Shown: piece by piece, positions 11,961 through 24,100 of the stretch
Position numbering within the stretch: the first letter of the stretch is position 1
Layout: every line of letters starts with the position of its first letter
DNA from: Amoebophrya sp. A120
Taxonomy: Eukaryota; Sar; Dinophyceae; Syndiniales; Amoebophryaceae
NCBI GenBank assembly: GCA_905178155.1
Contig: CAJINV010000001.1
Coordinates: 3,859,706 to 3,923,705, forward strand
Reading direction: 5' to 3'
Length of the DNA stretch: 64,000 nt
Position numbers and translations under genes: made by a program
Notes under the pieces: model-generated
Told to the model about the DNA's origin: nothing
What the model saw: only the letters and a program-made list of their open reading frames with translations
Database searches by the model: none

Positions 11961-12226
11961 TATGCATTGCCAATGTATCGCGTATGTGCGGGTACGGAAT
12001 AACTTCTAGCAGCGGGGTCTTCATCCGAACACCCCGAGCTGTTGTAGGTTTTGCATTGTAAAAACAGTTCGTCGTAGATCTAGATTTTGCATTGCAATAT
12101 ATGCAGCTCATCTCCCTGTTTTGCTGCTTCTGCAGCGTTAGTACGACGTCAATAGGGAAAACCAGTTGATGCTGTTCGGAACTTTTCCATACCTCAGCAC
12201 ACACGATTCTTTTGCATTGGAGAGTA
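11961..12226. mobile_element. Orphan introner, family C, decayed
   Basis: 266 bp between TATGCATTGCCAATGTATCG and CGATTCTTTTGCATTGGAGAGTA, the family C ends. The flanks GCAGC and CGAGC are only partly alike. Short GC-richer stretches on both sides (11885-11960, 12227-12300) stay open on both strands, so it may mark an unrecognised or dead gene. Confidence 0.5.
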
Positions 12227-14455
12227 CGAGCCAGCTCTGTCGCTTGCTGCACGTGCCGACAACTGCACCGTCATCTTCCGAAGGTGGTCGTTTTTTCTCG
12301 ATGGCCGAGTCTAGAATTTTTTTTCGGGTCTATCTGCTGTATCTAATGATGAACTTTTACTGCAACGTAAGAACAACTCCACAGAAGTCGAGCTGCTTTG
12401 GCAGATTGTCCAAATACTTACAAAATTTTGAAACGCAGCTAATAGAAGCTGGATAATTTTTGAAACGCGTTTTTCGGTGTTTCGATTTCACCACACGACG
12501 ATGGCTACTTTTTTCATTTTACTGAAGGCGTAGTCGATGCTGGACAAGTTGTGCTTGTGCTAATACATCTCCACTAAATAGGCTCGGTCTACCATAACCA
12601 TTGCTGCTGGTTGTTCCGCGTTTGCTTACTTAAAACAGCACGTACTTATTATTATATTTTTTTCCGAATACAAATACTACCACTGGAACTAGATCTACTA
12701 TTAATTTTTGCGCTCGCAGTCTGCGGCGCGTTTCTCTGTCCCGAGATGGAATAGTGCACCAGCAGCGCTTTTTGTGGTGGATTTACTAGGTAGAGCAATG
12801 CAAGAACGTAAACAGTAATACGTCCCCGTAAGTAGAGCATGCGTTCTTGCACCAAAAATTGTTCAAGAACAAGATATCTCTCTTTGTATATTTATGTTTT
12901 TTGCGCAAGTCGCACTTCCCTGCCATCAGGCTTAGAGGAAATTAAGAAATAAAAAAAAAAGAATTAAGACTACAAAATTTGCCTGCGCTATAATTTGATT
13001 TTCGGAAACCTCCGAGGGAGCTGGCTCCATTCTCGTACTGATGCCAAGTTTTCTTTCGCAGTTGCCATTACATAACGGCCCAATAAATGCGAAACGATAA
13101 TATACGCATCGACATCCGTATCTCAGCCACGCCAGCGGAACCTGTAGAAGGTCAGAAAAGTATAGCATCATCTTCATTCAAGTGCCATGTACCCCGCCCT
13201 GTAGTACTACCAGTTAAGATTGAAGTTATATTCACTACAATTGAAAGAAAAGGAGGACGAAACACTGGACTCCCTTTGCGTAGTTGTAAAAATGCAGCAT
13301 CAACAGCTTCAATTAACGCAGTCAAGAACTGGCTCGTCCTCGAGCTCAGTTTCCCAAAGGAATCAGAATTACTACCATAGTATACCATAGAGGAAGCTTA
13401 GTGGCTGCAGAATTCCAGCCATGTCGCGGGCAAATGCAGGCATGTTGATTATCTTCGGAGTCATTGTACAATTTCGATTTCCCGAGCATTAGCTCGTTAG
13501 GATTGTAACTCCTCGTAGTCTTTCTACTTTAATATCTAGTATTAATCGAGGCCGGATACTGAAAGAATTGGAATTCTCTCACTGACTCACCTGCTTCCTC
13601 AGTATCGATCCTTTGGGTTTGACTGTAGTTACCGTGCCCGCATTATTTTTTTATACGTTTTTATCCAGTCGCTGTTTGTTTTCCATATCTTTCTTTTCCA
13701 CTTCTGTTCCACGGACTGGCCGCATTTTGAATGCTTTTTGTTGTTTCTGTGCAAAACAAATGTATAATATAGCTATCAATAAAATTAATTTTACCTGATC
13801 GGGTAATATGCTTTGCTGATTGCATGATTTGTGGTAACAGCCGCTGCTCTCGGTGACTCTTTCGAGACACAATGAAGAGACTAGTATTCGTAGTTTTTTC
13901 TACTGATCAGCTACATGGAAGCCATTGCGTCTGCGCGTCGAGAAGTACAACAGTGTTGCCCAGGTAGCAATAGCCTTCTAGGGGCGATAGCAACCACGTC
14001 AACATTATTGATTCCATCACGCGATCACCATGGTTCTTCGATCTCTAGCCTTTTTAAATTCAAACAAAGAGTAAAGGCACCAAAAAAGCGGTATGGTTTG
14101 ATGAAGCTGGCAAATCAAGATTTTTCATGGTGATTGTTCCTTTAGCAAAATTAACAAACCTCACGCTTTGGATTATAGATACTAGGAGATGATGACTTTA
14201 ACTTTGTGTAGCTATAGCTTGAACCCGCGAGTAGAGGACCACGGAGCGACGGACTTCCTGCAGTGTGCTCGCGCCACCGGTTCTGCCATCCTTGTGGCAT
14301 GATGATGTGCGTGGGACAATTGTCAGGCGGTTTCGTCAATGTCTTCTATGTCGCCTCCTTGAGTTTTATTAGCCGACACTGCGTCTACTTTTTGTAGAAT
14401 GAATGTATGCCCCTACTTTATGGTGCAGCTTCATGTGTATTCCAACGGGGCCATC

Positions 14456-14520
14456 TTTTTTTTTTTTGGCTCCGGGGCCGCTTTTTTTTTTGGCTTCAGG
14501 TCCGCTTTTTTTTGGCTCAC
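14456..14520. repeat. Short T-rich tandem repeat
   Basis: About 2.5 copies of a roughly 27-nt unit: a run of 8-13 T followed by GGCTCCGGGGCCGC or close variants (GGCTTCAGGTCCGC, GGCTCACAGCGG). Confidence 0.7.
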
Positions 14521-14718
14521 AGCGGAACTACACAAGAAGAAGACAACAGCATCTTGACGGATTTGCTGCATTCCGCGGATGGGTTCACGTAGTCTCTTAA
14601 AGGAGCAGCTGCAACACGGCGCTGATGAGAAATTGGATGGTGGTGAGTGTGGCTTCATCACATTATAGAATGAAGCATGACTTGCAACCTCTAAAACGAA
14701 ACGACATCGGAAACTATC

Positions 14719-15740
14719 CTCGTTCGGGAACGAGGCGCGCAGTCCCCGGATTTTTTCAAAAAGTGAGAACGCAATGAGTTTTCGCCTGGGCAGCTCTCGT
14801 TCTGGACCGAGAAACGCAGTGAAAACTCACTGAATTTCCACTCCAGGACTTTTCAAAAAATGAGAACGCAGTGAGTTCTCACTCGGCTTCTCGTTTCGGA
14901 ACGAGAAATGAAGTGAGAACTTACTGAATAAATTCTCACTCCAGGACTTTTCAAGGAGTGAGAACTCAATGAGTTCTCACTTGGTTTTCGTTCCGGAACG
15001 AGAAATGTAGTGAGTAGAATTCACTGAATTCTCAATCCCGGAAAATTCGTGATCCCAAAGTGGGACTTTTCAAAAAATGAATATTCACTGAATTTTCACT
15101 CGATTTCTCGTTCCGGAACGAGAAGCCGAGTGAAAATTCAGTGAATTTTCACTTTTTGAAAGATTTCACTCCGGGAGCGAGGTTTTTCCGGAGTTGCACT
15201 CTCACTCCCGAAAAATTCGTGGCCCCAAAGTTAAAATTTTCAAAAAGTGAAAATTCAGTGAGTTTTCACTTTTTGAAAAAAATCACTTTTGGAGCATGCA
15301 TGTTCCAAAAGTGATTTTTTTGAAAAAGTGAAAATTCACTGAATTTTCAGTTTCGGAAAATTTTCACTCTGGAACATGCATGCTCCAAAAGTGATTTTTT
15401 TCAAAAAGTGAAAATTCAGTGAGTTTTCACTTTTTGAAAATTTTCACTTTGGGATCACGAATTCTCCGGGAGTGAAAATTAAGCTCCGGGAAAACCCCTC
15501 TCCCGGAGTGAAACCCGGAGTGAAATCTTTCAAAAAGTGAAAACTCACTGAGTTTTCACTCGATTTCTCGTTCGGAACTAGAAATCGAGTGAAAATTCAG
15601 TGAATTTTCACTCCTCGAAAAATCTCACTGCAGAATTTCAAAAAGCTAATTTATTACTCGGCTTCTCGTTCTTCCGGAGCGAGACCTCGCTGAATTATCA
15701 ACAAACCCGGATAAAAACTATCTCACTCCGGAAATTTTTT
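14719..15740. repeat. Kilobase tract of interleaved palindromes
   Basis: Built from recurring palindromic words: CTCGTTCCGGAACGAG, AGTGAAAATTCAGTG next to GAATTTTCACT, and long arms around GGAGCATGCATGTTCC near 15295. Spacers carry CTTTTTGAAA. Both strands read almost alike. No coding potential seen. Confidence 0.85.
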
Positions 15741-16336
15741 TGCGATTGTGAGCCTTCTAATTGCAGCGCGTTACTGCCCGCGCCACACCGTCGAGAGGAA
15801 CGCTCTGCCACACTGCCTGCAAGGTGCTTGCAATGTCGTGCGTAGGCCGTGCCTGATTTTTGTGGATGGTTCGCAACATCGCCCGATGCTTTGCCTTTGG
15901 CTTCAATATGTTTGTTCAAAACGCTCGAAATTATAGCACTTGGGCTCTCGTTCCCCAACGAGGGGAGTTTCCGACGCAAAAGGGGGGGCCTTTGCAAGTC
16001 ATGGAATGAAGACAAATACAACACCTTGATGCAGCTGCTCCGCCACCACAGCTTGCTACTCCGGTACCGCATCTTCCCGCCGCCGCCGCTCATGCTAGTA
16101 GACAGAAAGTCACGACTCTTCCTGATCGTCTGCTTATTATCCCGGCAAGCAAAGCTAGCGCGCATGTTATGTTTGTAATGCAAAAAAAAAGGCCAAAAGG
16201 AAAACGAACAGAAAATCAAATGCAAAAAGAACATTCGAATCGGAAGTCTGTCGTGAGCGATTCAATCTTGGCATCATGCAAATCGATTAGGATACTATGC
16301 AAGATGAAGAAGACAAGTATAAATTTTTAGAGGTTC

Positions 16337-16835
16337 TAGTGGCCGCTTTGGTTTTGTGATAGTACAAACAATGTTGATGCATGTGTTTGTTTTGCATCAC
16401 AATGTGCCTGCTAGATTTTCCTTCTGGGATACTATGTACTGCTTCTGCCATACTTGTCGTGGCACGATAGTCAAGGCTTCGATTGTTCGGAGGCGTTTTT
16501 ATGCATCGCAAATGTGTATTCTGAGCCTGGAAGAGTGCCATCAACTTGTGCAATTGCTTTATTAATCGGAAGATGCGAAAATCAGATTTTCGCAATCTGT
16601 GAAGATGCATGGATGAGTTGCATGAGTAAACGCAATACAGTTGGCGATGCAGGAAGCCCATTTATTAGGCACAACTGAAGAGTAACCGTCAGAGAATTTG
16701 ACGTGCAGAGGTTGGCGCTGTTCGAGAGACTTTATTCTGCTGCGTACGCAGCCACTTCCTGTTCCTTCATCCGCACTGCAAATGGGATGATGCCTCGACG
16801 CACTTTTCCAGACCCAGACGTACTTGCGCCGCATA
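16337..16835 (-). mobile_element. Candidate introner, family A, minus orientation
   Basis: On the minus strand TATGCGGCGCAAGTACG leads into CTGGGTCTGG (16808-16818), a family A left end. GGTTC at 16836-16840 and at 16332-16336 is a possible 5-bp duplication. The distal end is poorly matched, so the boundary near 16337 is tentative. At 499 bp it would be longer than its relatives. Confidence 0.35.
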
Positions 16836-17088
16836 GGTTCTTTTTATCTACCGCAACACCAAGAAACTCAGACTGAACCGACAGTTCGCAGTCGGCGAGG
16901 AGAGCCTTGTTGTTTTTGGCAGCAAGAACAGGGGGATGAGGAGCTAAATCACAAATACAGCGACAGCAATTCGTATGCCGATCGTAGAATAAAAATTTGA
17001 AGACTGGATAAGTATGAATTTCAGACTCCCCATAGAAGATGCAAACTATGATAAAGAATAAAACAGAATTAGCGAAAACGAGCGTCAT
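16836..17088 (-). CDS. Possible small secreted protein exon (hypothetical)
   Basis: Minus-strand ATG at 17088 opens a frame with a hydrophobic signal-like N-terminus (MTLVFANSVLFFIIVCIFYG), then a Cys-containing stretch (NCCRCICDLAPH). It runs into the family A introner end at 16835. If that element were removed with one GGTTC copy the frame would end one codon later. No family recognised; the call rests only on the signal peptide and the introner end, so it may be chance. Confidence 0.2.
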
Positions 17089-18171
17089 TATATCAATCTA
17101 ACAGTAACAAATCCTCGTGTGAAGGACCACGTCGAATCTGCTACTACTCGTGTTGGAGTGTAAGACCTGCTGAAAAAAAGATGAATTCATTTTCTTTTGT
17201 TGAAAAAGGGATTATGACACCAACAACAACAAGCGTTGTTTTATAGTTTCGCTTTCTTCAAGGACTTAAAATTCTTTTCTTCCACTGAATGCATGTGATC
17301 GCTCCTCACATGAGAACGAGAACGACACGACAGCAATCTATCAGATGAAGAACAGAAATACTTATACTGAAAATCTTTTCGATCAAAAATTATGAATCAT
17401 GGACCCTGTGGCCAGTCATGTTGTTCGCACGCCGAGTGACATTGACTACAGACGGCAGGCACGTTTATAATATCTTCAAATGTGCTGGCGGTGTGAAGAT
17501 ATTATTAATTATGTGTGAGAGCAAGCCCAACGTATATTTTAATTTTTCTCCTGTGTTCGATTTGAGTTGGGTTTTCCCTTGTCGTTATTCGTGGGTAGTG
17601 GAAGCAACGTCAGGAGGGTTTGTGGCGTGGAATTATGCTTGCTGTAGTGTAATATTCATTTTCTACCGCTACCGACACGACGAGCAAGGTGCGCGAGCAA
17701 CCCGGCAGAGCGCTATGAGTGTGATTCTGTCTTCGCTGTGAGTTTTCGTCGCGAAGATCTTCTTTTAAAGTCGTTTCACATCGATCCGTCGTCGCCTACA
17801 ACGAACTGGGATCGCTTTTTTGAGTATGGAGGCATAATGAAAAACACGTCTTCACCAAGAAGTCTCTTCGAGGTCGAGTTGCAGTCCTCGGTTGTCGAGC
17901 TAGTTCCTAGTTGTTTTCTGTCGGAATCGTACTTCACACCTAGTTTGAGAGTGATGCATTTTTCCTCGTGTCGTGATAGTGACACTACACCAAGACCCGA
18001 CTGGAAGTGGAATCAGTCGAAATTATATTTGTAAGTCTCAGCCGCGTTAATTCTAGAGACCAGACTTATTTTTACGTGGTAGAGGTATCATGAGATAGAC
18101 ACTCCACGCCTACACCTGCAAGGCAGGACGACTTCGAGCGCAGTAGCAGTGCTATATACAACACGACCGCC

Positions 18172-21100
18172 ATGGATTTGTTGCTTTTCACTTTGTCTGG
18201 CGCGAGCTCGGGCGGCGCAGATGATCATACGGCCTCAAGTATTACTAGCAAGCAAAAAACCCTCGCAGAAAAATCGCAATCAGCATCGGAAACAACAACG
18301 ACAAACCCACACCCGGTTTTAAACACCAGAAGTGACGACACCGACGCCCGCCACGATCCGTTTTGCCTGCTCCCGCATGCGAGCGGGTGGAAAAGTGGCA
18401 AATGTTGCAACTATCCACAAGAGCTGATTCTGGAGCTGGATGCCGACGCGAGCGTGAAGGAGGTTTCACTGGAAAGCGTGGGCCCATTTGCCCCGTCGAG
18501 GGTCGAGCTTTACGCCGGTGTTGCCGGTTCCCCGCGCCATCAGCGTGGAGTACTTAAAACCTCGTCCGGAAGCAACCTCAATCCAACAGGCAGAGCAGCA
18601 GGGACAACAGCGCCTGGTGCTCCTTCGGGAGCAGAAAATTACAGACGCGCGAACGCTTCTCGCACACGGCCCGGCGGCGGAGGGCAAAACCAGCAGCAGC
18701 AGCTCTTCACCACCGCGATGTCGTCCACATCAACTTCAACAAAGTCCCCGTTTGATCGGTCCGCGGTGTCTTGGGAAAAGATCGGAGAGTTTTCGAAGAA
18801 ATCATCGGCGTCCTTCGTTCTCCGCCAGTACAGCGTCCCGCACAACGGCTGGCTCAAATTGGTGTTGTTTCGGCCGCCCGTCGGGGCGGTTTCCAGCGAC
18901 CACCAAAATCCGTACAGCCGCGTCTTGGTCAAGTCGCTGGAGATATGGGGCGAAGTTTTCCAAGACACCCGAAAGTTGCTCGCGAAAGAGCGCGCGGCGA
19001 AGCGGTTGCGCGGCTTGGGCGCGGCTGCACCAGGGGCAGCAGGGGCTGCTTCTTCGATGAACATCGTCGAGCAGCCAGTCGCTGGTCGTGGCCTGGTTCA
19101 TCTTGCGGCCTCATCCTCATCTTTGTCGCCCCTTCGCAAAGCAGGACTATCAAGTGCGAATATGGCTGGGTCTGGAAGGATGCAACTTCTGATGCGCATT
19201 TCACATCACACAAAAATCTGTCATGCATGTAAGCCAAAAGGTGCACATTTCCGGCCACCGAAAGAAGGGCTTTGTCATGCGGATAACGCATTAGGAGACC
19301 AGACCTTCTCAAAACCTGTCATGCTAGGGCGTGCATGAAAGACCTTCTGGGTCATGCCAAGGCTGCATCACAAACCTCTGCATTTTTCCAGACCCAGACA
19401 TTTTTACATTTGATAAGGACACGCAGCAGACAACTACTACAAGCCGAAGCAGCCCGTGCTGGAGGCCACGTGGATGGAGCTCGGGCTGCCGCTGGAGGCC
19501 ATCCCGGTGACCGCGCGAAGACGAACGCGGAACCAGCTGGACAGCTACAGCAACGGGCTGGCGGAAGAACTGCTGAAGAAACAGCAGCAAGCGGTCCGGA
19601 ACCAGCAGCCCGGGATTGCCCAGAAACTGCAGTACCACCTGGACGACGTGATCCGGCTGGGGGAGAAGATCCTTCAGTTGGAGGAAGACCGGAAAGCGCT
19701 GGTGGACATCCACTGCCTGCCCCGGGCCGAGAAGAAGGAGGAGGCGGTGCGGGCGCTGAAGCGGGAGGTCCTGGAGATCGGCGCCGCCACGGACACGACC
19801 TGGTGGGAGCAGCAGATGGTGTATCAAATGTAAAAATGTCTGGGTCTGGAAGAATGCAACTTGTGATGCTGAATTTGGATTCCAAAAAAATCTGTATTGC
19901 ATGAGCAGCAATGGGATTGTAATTTTTGCTACGCGGAGAGGGCATTTGTCATGCGGAATAGGCATTGCGAGGGTCTCAAAAAATCTGTGATGCTAGGGCA
20001 TGCATCACAGACATCATGGCCCAGGCAAAACATGCATGACAAGTCTCAGAATCTTCCAGACCCAGACATTTTTACATTTGATATGGTGCTGCCGCGCCCC
20101 GCCGCGGATGAGTTTTTCCGCGTCGACTTCGAGGCCAAGATCCGGCAGCTGCAGACGCTGCTCGAGGAGGAGCGGAATTCCCGGTCCCGCGTCAACACCA
20201 TGCTGGACGACGCGGAGGCGAAGCTGGCGCACTTGCGGAAGGAGTACGAAGCATTAGAGGACGTGGACACCGCCAAACAACTGCAGATCTCGCGGCTCGA
20301 GGAAGCACTCCTGTTGGCGCGCGAGGAGCGGCAAGTGATCACGCTCAGCGAACGGCTGCAGGAAGACCGAGAGAGACTGGACGGGATGATGGAGGTGGCG
20401 GGGGACAACATGCTGCTGCGAAGTCCGGAACTGGGCGGACGCGCCGGAGACCAGTTGTCCACGGCGAGGCGCCGGATGTCGGAGGAGGTAGGAGAAGGCG
20501 TGCCAGGGTCGTCGTCTGGCGGGGAGGACGGTTACTTGCAACAGCAGGACCAAGATGGCACAGCGTTGTTTCCGTCCGCAACCGCATCGGTATTTCCTCG
20601 TGGAGGTGACGGCGAGAAGGACGAGGATGCGTTTTCCTTTGACCTGCATCACGATCCGAAGCAAGCAGTCGACTTTGAACACAGCAGCGGCACACCGCCG
20701 CGTCCCTCGGAAGGCGACTTGGCCTCGCGAACCGCGTCGAAGGTCGACGGGGGTGGGCAAGAAGAGCTTGGGCAAGACGACGGACTTCTAAGAAGAGGGT
20801 CACAAAATGCCCGCTTAGGTCCTCAGGGGACCTTCGACCCACCCAGCTGGGTGGGCCTTAGGTCCCCTGCCCTAAAAATTATTACAAGGTAACAAGAAGC
20901 CTAGACGTAACCGGGCGGGTCCGGGTCACGTTCGTCCGGCCGGCCGGACGGCACGTGACCGGGGGTCAGTGGGTCGTGGCGGTCGGAGGTGGTGGCCGCC
21001 GGGAAGCGCGCTGCGCGCACCCGGGCAACGAAGAAAAACAAGGTCATGGCCGCTGCACGTCACTGGAGCAACACCTCTCTTGCCCACGCTCCGGACCCGG

Positions 21101-24100
21101 TCACGCAGCCGGGGCCGTCAGCTAGCTTGTGGGAGTATTCCATGCGGGCGCCTGGTCGCAAAGTGTACAGGGTTTACCCCTATAGGCATGCGGATTGATG
21201 TTTCCAATTTAGGGCTCAAGATTTTTTTTTTCTCGCCGACACGGCGCAGGCTCGCGTCGATGCTCTGGTGGTGTCGGCCTACTGTCACAACACACGGCGC
21301 AGCCCCCGGCGAATCACGACCGGAATAAGCGCACCGGTACCGATACCAGCTACCGCGGGCGCCCGCGCCCAACCAAAAAAGACAGGTCACGAGTTCGGCC
21401 CTTCACGGAAAAAGGGACGACTCTTGCCCCTGGTCTGCCCCCGGTGACGCGAGCTTTTAGCCCGAGCTCCCAACAACTAGGAAAAAAGTCATGCGCTCCG
21501 CCTTTCACGAAAAAAAGGCACGAATCCTCCCCGTGCTCCGTCCCCGGTCGCGGGGCCGCCGACTGTCTTGCTCCGGCGGCTCTGCGCATTGATCTAGTGT
21601 GGGGAGGGTTTTGGTTCTTAAGAAAGTAGCCCATCTCTGTACATATTAGCTGCTACTGCAGCGGCGCAAGGGAAGGCCAGCGCTGCTTAACCGACGGGCG
21701 CTGCTGCTGCTGCATTCAGCGCCGAAATCGCCCCGAGGCAGGAATGCCCCCGGTCCCGCGCCGTCCGGCCGGACGGACCGACGTGACTTCCCCGGCGGAA
21801 GCCAAAAAAAAAACTGAAACGGGCGAACGCGAGCTGCGGCGAATTCATAACTCAATTTTTCTGGCAGGGGACCTAAGGCCCACCCAGCTGGGTGGGTCGA
21901 AGGTCCCCTGAGGACCTAAGCGGACATTTTGTGACCCCCTTCTAACTCGCGAGAGAAGCGCAGCGGTGGAACTACTACAAGGTCGTGAGGAGGATGCGGA
22001 CGCTAGTACTTCGAAGGGGCCATCTACTGCGGAAAAGCGGCGCGAGTTGTTCAAAAAGCACTCGACGGTCGAAGAGGCTATTGACTCCCTTCTGGGCGGC
22101 GAGAATAACGCTGATGATTCTACTTCCCAAGTCGAAGATTTGTTGGAGGTTCTGACGGCCGGCGAAATTCTGGAGCACAATGTGATGGAGCGCGCGGCGC
22201 AGGCCTCGGCGGACAAAGTGAAGTCGGGGTCCGATGGAGAAGCGGCGCAAAAGCTCCGTGCGTCCTGGCTGGCGGGAAGCGATCCCCTCCGAGAAGATGG
22301 CGACGAAACGGTTCTTACAGGAGACGAGAACATGCCAGCAGGTATAGCAACTACGCTTCTTTCGCTTGCCAAGCTTCGGACCGAGCGGCTCCGTGACTGG
22401 TTGAACCCGGAAGACAAGCTCTTCCGTGCGGATTACCCGGGCCTCACGCTCCGCGAGTTGGCGGGGGCGCGGAAGAAAGTGGCGAACGCGAGGCGGCTGG
22501 AGCGAGTCGCGCAGTTCCAGCGCGCGGTCCGGAAAGCCAAGAAGCTTTCGGACGTCCTGCGCAAATTCACGCACCGCGAGGTCTTGGAGAACCTCACGGT
22601 CGGGCAGATCTTGGAAGCCGGCGTGTATGACGTGGATCTGCGGGTCGCCGAGGATCTCCTCCCGCCGACAGGAATGACGACAACCTCGAGCAGCAGCTCC
22701 GGCTTATCGACCGACCGCACCACGCCCCGAGTTGTAGCCGGCGACGAGGCGACACCGAGAGAAGACCATGAGGGGGAACAGGATGTACAAGATGCGACGA
22801 CGTCACACAGTGCGTCGAAGAAAGAAAAGAAAGAGAAGAAGAAAAAGAAAGAGAAAAAAGAAAAAAAGAAAAGCCGAGCGGAAGGCGCCTCGGCGACAGA
22901 TACAACAACTCAAGGTGAAGATGTTGGCGCAGCAGGACTACAGAAAGGAGGAAAAAAAGAGCGGTCGTGGGCTTTGCTCAGGAAGGCCTTTCTCGGGGAG
23001 GACGAGGACTTGCTGCGAAGGCCACGCGGAAAGGATGGCACAAACGCTGAGGGAAAAGTAGTTGACGAGGAAGCGAATCTTTCCGCCGAGGAACTGGGAC
23101 GACGAAGGATTAGTGCGATTTCGCAGATGCTCGACCCGGCAGATCCGCTGTACCGCGAGGGCGACCGGGACTTGACACTGCTGCAGCTCTTACAAGCGCG
23201 GAAAAAACGCGCAAGCGAACTCAAGCCTAGTACGCCGGTGGTTCCCGAGCTCAAAAACTTCCCGAACAAGGGCACGAATATTAAATCTGATGTCGAGCAC
23301 GCGGGCGGGTCCGGATCCGGGACAGAACAACAGATTCCGATTCGTGGCGAGGCTCTCACCGATTCCGCAAGGAAGGAGTTTGAAGAGCAGTTTAACATCT
23401 CGGCGGCAAACCCTCCAACGGTGACAACGATCACCGATCCGGTGACGGGGAAACAAATCTCCGTCCTAACCGATCCGAAGACCGGGGACGTCGTTTTGCA
23501 GGACGGAAAACCGATTGCCGTCGAGGTCGACGAAGAGGGAAAGCCGGTCCTGGCCGTAGGTGCCGACGGCGAGCCCACCATCCAATTGGCCGACGGCAGT
23601 GTGGTGAAGAGCAAGAATGTTATCCGGAAGGGCAGCGTCATCGAGCGCGTTTCCGCGGAGCAGGCGGTGAAAGCGACCGCGCAAATGGCGGCGGCCGTGG
23701 CACAAACTAGTAGTGCTACTGGGGACAACGAAGGTTCCTTCTGCTCTTTTATTTTTGGTGAACTTTCATGTGCAGCGCTTCGATAGCCCGACATGAGGAC
23801 GAGACAGTTTTTTCTACTTTTGGCTTTGCTTTTGCATTTGCTTCGTAGAGGGGGCCGAAGTTCAGCAAGGATAAAAGAACCAATGGAAAGGTTAAGCTTT
23901 CGAAAAGTACATTGCAATTTCAAATTATTTCACAGCTGCTGCCGACGCCGAGGTTGCGAAGGTGATGCAAAACCAAGACCAGCGCAAGGAGGAGGAGGAC
24001 GTCGGAGAGGAAGCCCCCGATGAGGATTTCCTGGCCTCTTGGGTCGACGAGTTTTTCTGGGAAGAGAAGGCCCAGAGCGAGAAGTACAAGGATATGAAAG

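Larger units (their letters stand above)
11508..18171. other. Long intergenic spacer
   Basis: No large gene recognised. It holds an orphan family C introner (11961-12226), a short T-rich tandem (14456-14520), a 1-kb palindromic tract (14719-15740), and a reverse-oriented family A end with a possible small minus-strand gene (16337-17088). The rest is AT-rich with only short, unconvincing frames. Confidence 0.6.

Noticed and set aside
15698-16234. 178-codon minus-strand frame
   Set aside because: Partly overlaps the palindromic tract and lacks any recognisable domain; retained only as context for the reverse introner end.
21200-21225. CCAATTTAGGGCTCAAG inside the 1.15-kb element, recalling the dinoflagellate spliced leader
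   Set aside because: Only the last 8 bases match well, which is expected by chance in a window this size, and no GT donor follows.
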